A stretch of DNA of 64,000 nt from Luzula sylvatica. Lineage: Eukaryota > Streptophyta > Magnoliopsida > Poales > Juncaceae. The stretch spans positions 806,001 through 870,000 of the forward strand of contig CAMPEJ010000004.1 of the NCBI GenBank assembly GCA_946800325.1, written 5' to 3'. Positions 51,411-62,152 of this stretch are shown piece by piece; within the stretch, counting starts at the first letter, position 1; each line of letters starts with the position of its first letter. The notes under the pieces are model-generated. The model was not told the DNA's origin. It was given only the letters and a program-made list of their open reading frames with translations, and made no database searches. The position numbers and the translations under genes are program-made.

Positions 51411-52700
51411 GTGGTAAAAAATACGATTCAAATGATCTCAAAATACGTTATTTGAACTCCCCAAAGCATAAACATATTGTTTTGAATCGAAAAACAAACT
51501 TTGTTAGTGTTTGTAAATTTTGGTGAAATGTTATGTAGTAAAAGATACGATTCCAATGATCTCAAAATACGTTATTTGAACTCCCCAAAGCATAAACATA
51601 TTGTTTTGAATCGAAAATCAAACTTTCTTAGTGTTTGTAAATTTTGGTGAAATGTTATGTAGTAAAAGATACGATTCAAATGATCTCAAAATATGTTATT
51701 TGAACTCGACAAAGCATAAACAGATTGTTTTGAATCGAAAATCAAATTTTCTCAGTGTTTGTAAATTTTGGTGAAATGTTATGTGGTAAAATATACGATT
51801 CGAATGATCTACAAATATGTTATTTGGACTCCCCAAAGGATGAACAAATTGTTTTGAATCGAAAAACAAACTTTCTTAGTGTTTGTAAATTTTGGTGAAA
51901 TGTTATGTAGTAAAAGATATGATTCAAATAATCTCAAAATACGTTATTTGAACTCCCCAAAGCATAAACAGATTGTTTTGAATCGAAAATTAAACTTTCT
52001 TAGTGTTTGTAAATTTTGGTGAAATGTTATGTGGTAAAAGATACGATTCAAATGATCTCAAAATACGTTATTTGAACTCCCCAAAGCATAAACAGATTGT
52101 TTTGAATCGAAAAACAAACTTTCTTAGTGTTTGTAAAGTTTGGTGAAATGTTATGTGGTAAAAGATACCAGTCGAATGATCTCAAAATACGTTATTTGAA
52201 CTCCCCAAAGCATAAGCAAATTGTTTTGAATCGAAAAACAAACTTTCTTAGTGTTTGTAAATTTTGGTGAAATGTTATGTAGTAAAAGATACGATTCAAA
52301 TGATCTCAAAATACGTTATTTGAACTCCCCAAAGCATAAACATATTGTTTTGAATCGAAAAACAAACTTTCTTAGTGTTTGTAAATTTTGGTGAAATGTT
52401 ATGTGGTAAAAAATACGATTCAAATGATCTCAAAATACGTTATTTGAACTCCCCAAAGCATAAACATATTGTTTTGAATCGAAAAACAAACTTTCTTAGT
52501 GTTTGTAAATTTTGGTGAAATGTTATGTAGTAAAAGATACGATTCCAATGATCTCAAAATACGTTATTTGAACTCCCCAAAGCATAAACATATTGTTTTG
52601 AATCGAAAATCAAACTTTCTTAGTGTTTGTAAATTTTGGTGAAATGTTATGTAGTAAAAGATACGATTCAAATGATCTCAAAATATGTTATTTGAACTCC
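51411..52700 (+). repeat. Satellite segment after domain VI
   Basis: Ordinary monomers continue the AAAAAATACG, TTCCAATG, AATCAAAC, TCTACAAATATG, GGATGAAC, AATTAAAC, AAAGTTTGG, CCAGTCG (52,168) series that is seen from 20.9 kb onward. Private changes are TTGAACTCGACAAAG near 51,701 and AAAATATACG near 51,789. No unit here is repeated intact nearby. Confidence 0.75.
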
Positions 52701-53450
52701 CCAAAGCATAAACAGATTGTTTTGAATCGAAAATCAAATTTTCTCAGTGTTTGTAAATTTTGGTGAAATGTTATGTGGTAAAAGATACGATTCGAATGAT
52801 CTACAAATATGTTATTTGGACTCCCCAAAGGATGAACAAATTGTTTTGAATCGAAAAACAAACTTTCTTAGTGTTTGTAAATTTTGGTGAAATGTTATGT
52901 AGTAAAAGATACGATTCAAATAATCTCAAAATACGTTATTTGAACTCCCCAAAGCATAAACAGATTGTTTTGAATCGAAAATCAAATTTTCTCAGTGGTT
53001 GTAAATTTTGGTGAAATGTTATGTGGTAAAAGATACGATTCGAATGATCTACAAATACGTTATTTGAACTCCCCAAAGGATGAACAAATTTTTTTGAATC
53101 GAAAAACAAACTTTCTTAGTGTTTGTAAATTTTGGTGAAATGTTATGTAGTAAAAGATACGATTCAAATGATCTCAAAATATGTTATTTGAACTCCCCAA
53201 AGCATAAACAGATTGTTTTGAATCGAAAATCAAATTTTCTCAGTGTTTGTAAATTTTGGTGAAATGTTATGTGGTAAAAGATACGATTCGAATCATCTAC
53301 AAATACGTTATTTGAACTCCCCAAAGGATGAACATATTGTTTTGAATCGAAAAACAAACTTTCTTAGTGTTTGTAAATTTTGGTGAAATGTTATGTAGTA
53401 AAAGATACGATTCAAATAATCTCAAAATACGTTATTTGAACTCCCCAAAG
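52701..53450 (+). repeat. Dimeric run (248-bp unit, 3 copies)
   Basis: A pair of monomers, ATCAAATTTTCTCAGTG followed by a GGATGAAC monomer, occurs three times in a row. GATGAAC lies at 52,831, 53,079 and 53,327, exactly 248 bp apart. This is the shortest higher-order unit in the window. Private changes include CAGTGGTTG near 52,994, AAATTTTTTTGAATC near 53,086 and GAATCATCTAC near 53,290. Confidence 0.82.
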
Positions 53451-56019
53451 CATAAACAGATTGTTTTGAATCGAAAATTAAACTTTCTCAGTGTTTGTAA
53501 ATTTTGGTGAAATGTTATGTGGTAAAAGATACGATTCAAATGATCTCAAAATACGTTATTTGAACTCCCCAAAGCATAAACAGATTGTTTTGAATCGAAA
53601 AACAAACTTTCTTAGTGTTTGTAAAGTTTGGTGAAATGTTATGTGGTAAAAGATACCAGTCGAATGATCTCAAAATACGTTATTTGAACTCCCCAAAGCA
53701 TAAGCAAATTGTTTTGAATCGAAAAACAAACTTTCTTAGTGTTTGTAAATTTTGGTGAAATGTTATGTAGTAAAAGATACGATTCAAATGATCTCAAAAT
53801 ACGTTATTTGAACTCCCCAAAGCATAAACATATTGTTTTGAATCGAAAATCAAACTTTCTCAGTGTTTGTAAATTTTGGTGAAATGTTATGTGGTAAAAG
53901 ATACGATTCAAATGATCTCAAAATACGTTATTTGAACTCCCCAAAGCATAAACAGATTGTTTTGAATCGAAAAACAAACTTTCTCAGTGTTTGTAAATTT
54001 TGGTGAAATGTTATGTAGTAAAAGATACGATTCAAATGATCTCACAATACGATATTTGAACTCCCCAAAGCTTAAACAGATTGTTTTGAATCGAAAAACA
54101 AACTTTCTTAGCGTTTGTAAATTTTGGTGAAATGTTATGTGGTAAAAGATACTATTCGAATGATCTAAAAATACGTTATTTGAACTCCCCAATGCATAAA
54201 CAGATTGTTTTGAATCCAAAAACAAACTTTCTTAGTGTTTGTAAATTTTGGTGAAATGTTATGTGGTAAAAGATACGATTCAAATGATCTCAAAATACGT
54301 TATTTGAACTCCCTAAAGCATAAACATATTGTTTTGAATCGAAAAACAAACTTTCTTAGTGTTTGTAAATTTTGGTGAAATGTTATGTGGTAAAAAATAC
54401 GATTCAAATGATCTCAAAATACGTTATTTGAACTCCCCAAAGCATAAACAGATTGTTTTGAATCGAAAAACAAACTTTCTTAGTGTTTGTAAATTTTGGT
54501 GAAATGTTATGTAGTAAAAGATACGATTCCAATGATCTAAAAATACGTTATTTGAACTCCCTAAAGCATAAACATATTGTTTTGAATCGAAAAACAAACT
54601 TTCTCAGTGTTTGTAAATTTTGGTGAAATGTTATGTGGTAAAAGATACGATTCCAATGATCTCAAAATACGTTATTTGAACTCCCCAAAGCATAAACAGA
54701 TTGTTTTGAATCGAAAATCAAACTTTCTCAGTGTTTGTAAATTTTGGTGAAATGTTATGTGGTAAAAGATACGATTCGAATGATCTACAAATATGTTATT
54801 TGAACTCCCCAAAGGATAAACAAATTGTTTTGAATCGAAAAACAAACTTTCTTAGTGTTTGTAAATTTTGGTAAAATGTTATGTGGTAAAAGATACGATT
54901 CAAATGATCTTAAAATACGTTATTTGAACTCCCCAAAGCATAAACAGATTGTTTTGAATCCAAAAACAAACTTTCTTAGTGTTTGTAAATTTTGGTGAAA
55001 TGTTATGTGGTAAAAGATACGATTCAAATGATCTCAAAATACGTTATTTGAACTCCCCAAAGCATAAACAGATTGTTTTGAATCGAAAAACAAACTTTCT
55101 CAGTGTTTGTAAAATTTGGTGAAATGTTATGTGGTAAAAGATACGATTCGAATGATCTCAAAATACGTTATTTGAACTCCCCAAAGGATAAACAAATTGT
55201 TTTGAATCGAAAAACAAACTTTCTTAGTGTTTGTAAATTTTGGTGAAATGTTATGTAGTAAAAGATACGATTCAAATGATCTCAAAATACGATATTTGAA
55301 CTCCCCAAAGCTTAAACAGATTGTTTTGAATCGAAAAACAAACTTTCTTAGCGTTTGTAAATTTTGGTGAAATGTTATGTGGTAAAAGATACGATTCGAA
55401 TGATCTAAAAATACGTTATTTGAACTCCCCAAAGCATAAACAAATTGTTTTGAATCGAAAAACAAACTTTCTTAGTGTTTGTAAATTTTGGTGAAATGTT
55501 ATGTGGTAAAAGATACGATTCAAATGATCTCAAAATACGTTATTTGAACTCCCCAAAGCATAAACAGATTGTTTTGAATCGAAAAACAAACTTTCTTAGT
55601 GTTTGAAAATTTTGGTAAAATGTTATGTGGTAAAAGATACCAGTCGAATGATCTCAAAATACGTTATTTGAACTCCCCAAAGCATAAGAAAATTGTTTTG
55701 AATCGAAAAACAAACTTTCTTAGTGTTTGTAAATTTTGGTGAAATGTTATGTAGTAAAAGATACGATTCAAATGATCTCAAAATACGTTATTTGAACTCC
55801 CCAAAGCATAAACATATTGTTTTGAATCGAAAAACAAACTTTCTTAGTGTTTGTAAATTTTGGTGAAATGTTATGTGGTAAAAGATACGATTCCAATGAT
55901 CTCAAAATACGTTATTTGAACTCCCCAAAGCATAAACAGATTGTTTTGAATCGAAAAACAAACTTTCTTAGTGTTTGTAAATTTTGGTAAAATGTTATGT
56001 GGTAAAAGATACGATTCAA
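53451..56019 (+). repeat. Mosaic satellite segment
   Basis: It carries CCAGTCG monomers at 53,656 and 55,640. In the second, the linked alleles have changed from GTAAAGTTTGG to GAAAATTTTGG and from GCATAAGCAA to GCATAAGAAA. GAATCCAAAAAC appears for the first time here (54,217 and 54,961). Private changes include TCTCACAATACG near 54,043 and GATACTATTCG near 54,151. No open HOR is clear. Confidence 0.72.
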
Positions 56020-57117
56020 ATGATCTCAAAATACGTTATTTGAACTCCCCAAAGCATAAACATATTGTTTTGAATCGAAAAACAAACTTTCTCAGTGTTT
56101 GTAAATTTTGGTGAAATGTTATGTGGTAAAAGATACGATTCCAATGATCTCAAAATACGTTATTTGAACTCCCCAAAGCATAAACAGATTGTTTTGAATC
56201 GAAAAACAAACTTTCTTAGTGTTTGTAAATTTTGGTAAAATGTTATGTGGTAAAAGATACGATTCAAATGATCTCAAAATACGTTATTTGAACTCCCCAA
56301 AGCTTAAACAGATTGTTTTGAATCAAAAAACAAACTTTCTCAGTGTTTGTAAATTTTGGTGAAATGTTATGTGGTAAAAGATACGATTCGAATGATCTCA
56401 AAATACGTTATTTGAACTCCCCAAAGCATAAACAAATTGTTTTGAATCGAAAAACAAACTTTCTTAGTGTTTGTAAATTTTGGTGAAATGTTATGTAGTA
56501 AAAGATACGATTCAAATGATCTCAAAATACGTTATTTGAACTCCCCAAAGCATAAACATATTGTTTTGAATCGAAAAACAAACTTTCTTAGTGTTTGTAA
56601 ATTTTGGTGAAATGTTATGTGGTAAAAGATACAATTCCAATGATCTCAAAATACGTTATTTGAACTCCCCAAAGCATAAACATATTGTTTTGAATCGAAA
56701 AACAAACTTTCTCAGTGTTTGTAAATTTTGGTGAAATGTTATGTGGTAAAAGATACGATTCCAATGATATCAAAATACGTTATTTGAACTCCCCAAAGCA
56801 TAAACAGATTGTTTTGAATCGAAAAACAAACTTTCTTAGTGTTTGTAAATTTTGGTAAAATGTTATGTGGTAAAAGATACGATTCAAATGATCTCAAAAT
56901 ACGTTATTTGAACTCCCCAAAGCTTAAACAGATTGTTTTGAATCGAAAAACAAACTTTCTCAGTGTTTGTAAATTTTGGTGAAATGTTATGTGGTAAAAG
57001 ATACGATTCGAATGATCTCAAAATACGTTATTTGAACTCCCCAAAGCATAAACAAATTGTTTTGAATCGAAAAACAAACTTTCTTAGTGTTTGTAAATTT
57101 TGGTGAAATGTTATGTG
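56020..57117 (+). repeat. 5-monomer spaced repeat (620 bp)
   Basis: About 478 bp from 56,020 recur from 56,640, with GCATAAACATATTG, TCTCAGTG, TTCCAATG, GGTAAAATG, GCTTAAAC and TCGAATGATCTC in the same order. Differences are GAATCAAAAAAC near 56,321 and GATATCAAAAT near 56,765. Matching stops near 56,497/57,117, where TGTAGT and TGTGGT differ. Confidence 0.74.
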
Positions 57118-57316
57118 GTAAAAGATACGATTCGAATGATCTACAAATATGTTATTTGAACTCCCCAAAGGATAAACAAATTGTTTTGAATCGAAAAACA
57201 AACTTTCTTAGTGTTTGTAAATTTTGGTAAAATGTTATGTGGTAAAAGATACGATTCAAATGATCTCAAAATACGTTATTTGAACTCCCCAAAGCATAAA
57301 CAGATTGTTTTGAATC

Positions 57317-59796
57317 CAAAAACAAACTTTCTTAGTGTTTGTAAATTTTGGTGAAATGTTATGTGGTAAAAGATACGATTCAAATGATCTCAAAATACGT
57401 TATTTGAACTCCCTAAAGCATAAACATATTGTTTTGAATCGAAAAACAAACTTTCTTAGTGTTTGTAAATTTTGGTGAAATGTTATGTGGTAAAAAATAC
57501 GATTCAAATGATCTCAAAATACGTTATTTGAACTCCCCAAAGCATAAACAGATTGTTTTGAATCGAAAAACAAACTTTCTTAGTGTTTGTAAATTTTGGT
57601 GAAATGTTATGTAGTAAAAGATACGATTCCAATGATCTAAAAATACGTTATTTGAACTCCCCAAAGCATAAACATATTGTTTTGAATCGAAAATCAAACT
57701 TTCTTAGTGTTTGTAAATTTTGGTGAAATGTTATGTAGTAAAAGATACGATTCAAATGATCTCAAAATATGTTATTTGAACTCCCCAAAGCATAAACAGA
57801 TTGTTTTGAATCGAAAATCAAATTTTCTCAGTGTTTGTAAATTTTGGTGAAATGTTATGTGGTAAAAGATACGATTCGAATGATCTACAAATATGTTATT
57901 TGGTCTCCCCAAAGGATGAACAAATTGTTTTGAATCGAAAAACAAACTTTCTTAGTGTTTGTAAATTTTGGTGAAATGTTATGTAGTAAAAGATACGATT
58001 CAAATAATCTCAAAATACGTTATTTGAACTCCCCAAAGCATAAACAGATTGTTTTGAATCGAAAATTAAACTTTCTTACTGTTTGTAAATTTTGGTGAAA
58101 TGTTATGTGGTAAAAGATACGATTCAAATGATCTCAAAATACGTTATTTGAACTCCCCAAAGCATAAACAGATTGTTTTGAATCGAAAAACAAACTTTCT
58201 TAGTGTTTGTAAATTTTGGTAAAATGTTATGTGGTAAAAGATACGATTCCAATGATCTCAAAATACGTTATTTGAACTCCCCAAAGCATATACATATTGT
58301 TTTGAATCGAAAAACAAACTTTCTTAGTGTTTGTAAATTTTGGTGAAATGTTATGTGGTAAAAGATACGATTCCAATGATCTCAAAATACGTTATTTGAA
58401 CTCCCCAAAGCATAAACAGATTGTTTTGAATCGAAAAACAAACTTTCTTAGTGTTTGTAAATTTTGGTAAAATGTTATGTGGTAAAAGATACGATTCAAA
58501 TGATCTCAAAATACGTTATTTGAACTCCCCAAAGCTTAAAAAGAATGTTTTGAATCGAAAAACAAACTTTCTCAGTGTTTGTAAATTTTGGTGAAATGTT
58601 ATGTGGTAAAATATACGATTCGAATGATCTCAAAATACGTTATTTGAACTCCCCAAAGCATAAACAAATTGTTTTGAATCGAAAAACAAACTTTCTTAGT
58701 GTTTGTAAATTTTGGTGAAATGTTATGTAGTAAAAGATACGATTCAAATGATCTCAAAATACGTTATTTGAACTCCCCAAAGCATAAACATATTGTTTTG
58801 AATCGAAAAAAAAACTTTCTTAGTGTTTGTAAATTTTGGTGAAATGTTATGTGGTAAAAGATACGATTCCAATGATCTCAAAATACGTTATTTGAACTCC
58901 CCAAAGCATAAACAGATTGTTTTGAATCGAAAAACAAACTTTCTTAGTGTTTGTAAATTTTAATGAAATGTTATGTAGTAAAAGATACGATTCAAATGAT
59001 CTCAAAATACGATATTTGAACTCCCCAAAGCTTAAACAGATTGTTTTGAATCGAAAAACAAACTTTCTTAGCGTTTGTAAATTTTGGTGAAATGTTATGT
59101 GGTAAAAGATACGATTCGAATGATCTAAAAATACGTTATTTGAACTCCCCAAAGCATAAACAAATTGTTTTGAATCGAAAAACAAACTTTCTTAGTGTTT
59201 GTAAATTTTGGTGAAATGTTATGTGGTAAAAGATACGATTCAAATGATCTCAAAATACGTTATTTGAACTCCCCAAAGCATAAACAGATTGTTTTGAATC
59301 GAAAAACAAACTTTCTTAGTGTTTGAAAATTTTGGTAAAATGTTATGTGGTAAAAGATACCAGTCGAATGATCTCAAAATACGTTATTTGAACTCCCCAA
59401 AGCATAAGAAAATTGTTTTGAATCGAAAAACAAACTTTCTTAGTGTTTGTAAATTTTGGTGAAATGTTATGTAGTAAAAGATACGATTCAAATGATCTCA
59501 AAATACGTTATTTGAACTCCCCAAAGCATAAACAGATTGTTTTGAATCGAAAATCAAACTTTCTCAGTGTTTGTAAATTTTGGTGAAATGTTATGTGGTA
59601 AAAGATACGATTCGAATGATCTACAAATATGTTATTTGAACTCCCCAAAGGATAAACAAATTGTTTTGAATCGAAAAACAAACTTTCTTAGTGTTTGTAA
59701 ATTTTGGTAAAATGTTATGTGGTAAAAGATACGATTCAAATGATCTCAAAATACGTTATTTGAACTCCCCAAAGCATAAACAGATTGTTTTGAATC
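57317..59796 (+). repeat. HOR domain VIII, copy 1 (20 monomers, 2,480 bp)
   Basis: Limits are set at successive GAATCCAAAAAC monomers (57,317, 59,797, 62,153). The order TCCCTAAAGC, AAAAAATACG, TTCCAATGATCTAAAAATAC, AATCAAAC, GGATGAAC, AATTAAAC, GGTAAAATG, GCTTAAA is kept in the following copies. Private changes include TTTGGTCTCC near 57,899, TTACTGTTTG near 58,076 and CATATACATATTG near 58,288. Confidence 0.84.
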
Positions 59797-62152
59797 CAAA
59801 AACAAACTTTCTTAGTGTTTGTAAATTTTGGTGAAATGTTATGTGGTAAAAGATACGATTCAAATGATCTCAAAATACGTTATTTTAACTCCCTAAAGCA
59901 TAAACAGATTGTTTTGAATCGAAAAACAAACTTTCTTAGTGTTTGTAAATTTTGGTGAAATGTTATGTGGTAAAAAATACGATTCAAATGATCTCAAAAT
60001 ACGTTATTTGAACTCCCCAAAGCATAAACAGATTGTTTTGAATCGAAAAACAAACTTTCTTAGTGTTTGTAAATTTTGGTGAAATGTTATGTAGTAAAAG
60101 ATACGATTCCAATGATCTAAAAATACGTTATTTGAACTCCCCAAAGCATAAACATATTGTTTTGAATCGAAAATCAAACTTTCTTAGTGTTTGTAAATTT
60201 TGGTGAAATGTTATGTAGTAAAAGATACGATTCAAATGATCTCAAAATATGTTATTTGAACTCCCCAAAGCATAAACAGATTGTTTTGAATCGAAAATCA
60301 AATTTTCTCAGTGTTTGTAAATTTTGGTGAAATGTTATGTGGTAAAAGATACGATTCGAATGATCTACAGATATGTTATTTGGACTCCCCAAAGGATGAA
60401 CAAATTGTTTTGAATCGAAAAACAAACTTTCTTAGTGTTTGTAAATTTTGGTGAAATGTTATGTAGTAAAAGATACGATTCAAATAATCTCAAAATACGT
60501 TATTTGAACTCCCCAAAGCATAAACAGATTGTTTTGAATCGAAAATTAAACTTTCTTAGTGTTTGTAAATTTTGGTGAAATGTTATGTGGTAAAAGATAC
60601 GATTCAAATGATCTCAAAATACGTTATTTGAACTCCCCAAAGCATAAACAGATTGTTTTGAATCGAAAAACAAACTTTCTTAGTGTTTGTAAATTTTGGT
60701 AAAATGTTATGTGGTAAAAGATACGATTCCAATGATCTCAAAATACGTTATTTGAACTCCCCAAAGCATAAACATATTGTTTTGAATCGAAAAACAAACT
60801 TTCTTAGTGTTTGTAAATTTTGGTGAAATGTTATGTCGTAAAAGATACGATTCCAATGATCTCAAAATACGTTATTTGAACTCCCCAAAGCATAAACAGA
60901 TTGTTTTGAATCGAAAAACAAACTTTCTTAGTGTTTGTAAATTTTGGTAAAATGTTATGTGGTAAAAGATACGATTCAAATGATCTCAAAATACGTTATT
61001 TGAACTCCCCAAAGCTTAAACAGAATGTTTTGAATCGAAAAACAAACTTTCTCAGTGTTTGTAAATTTTGGTGAAATGTTATGTGGTAAAAGGTACGATT
61101 AGAATGATCTCAAAATACGTTATTTGAACTCCCCAAAGCATAAACAAATTGTTTTGAATCGAAAAACAAACTTTCTTAGTGTTTGTAAATTTTGGTGAAA
61201 TGTTATGTAGTAAAAGATACGATTCCAATGATCTCAAAATACGTTATTTGAACTCCCCAAAGCATAAACATATTGTTTTGAATCGAAAAACAAACTTTCT
61301 TAGTGTTTGTAAATTTTAATGAAATGTTATGTAGTAAAAGATACGATTCAAATGATCTCAAAATACGATATTTGAACTCCCCAAAGCTTAAACAGATTGT
61401 TTTGAATCGAAAAACAAACTTTCTTAGCGTTTGTAAATTTTGGTGAAATGTTATGTGGTAAAAGATACGATTCGAATGATCTAAAAATACGTTATTTGAA
61501 CTCCCCAAAGCATAAACAAATTGTTTTGAATCGAAAAACAAACTTTCTTAGTGTTTGTAAATTTTGGTGAAATGTTATGTGGTAAAAGATACGATTCAAA
61601 TGATCTCAAAATACGTTATTTGAACTCCCCAAAGCATAAACAGATTGTTTTGAATCGAAAATCAAACTTTCTCAGTGTTTGTAAATTTTGGTGAAATGTT
61701 ATGTGGTAAAAGATACGATTCGAATGATCTACAAATATGTTATTTGGACTCCCCAAAGGATGAACAAATTGTTTTGAATCGAAAAACAAACTTTCTTAGT
61801 GTTTGTAAATTTTGGTGAAATGTTATGTAGTAAAAGATACGATTCAAATGATCTCAAAATACGTTATTTGAACTCCCCAAAGCATAAACAGATTGTTTTG
61901 AATCGAAAATCAAACTTTCTCAGTGTTTGTAAATTTTGGTGAAATGTTATGTGGTAAAAGATACGATTCGAATGATCTACAAATATGTTATTTGAACTCC
62001 CCAAAGGATAAACAAATTGTTTTGAATCGAAAAACAAACTTTCTTAGTGTTTGTAAATTTTGGTAAAATGTTATGTGGTAAAAGATACGATTCAAATGAT
62101 CTCAAAATACGTTATTTGAACTCCCCAAAGCATAAACAGATTGTTTTGAATC
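59797..62152 (+). repeat. HOR domain VIII, copy 2 (19 monomers, 2,356 bp)
   Basis: It shares TATTTTAACTCCCT (about 59,882 and 62,238) and TATGTCGTAAAAG (about 60,833 and 63,189) with the next copy at 2,356 bp, alleles that copy 1 lacks. TTTTAATGAAATG (about 58,958 and 61,314) is shared with copy 1. Copy 1 has a CCAGTCG monomer at 59,360 that is missing here. Confidence 0.85.
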
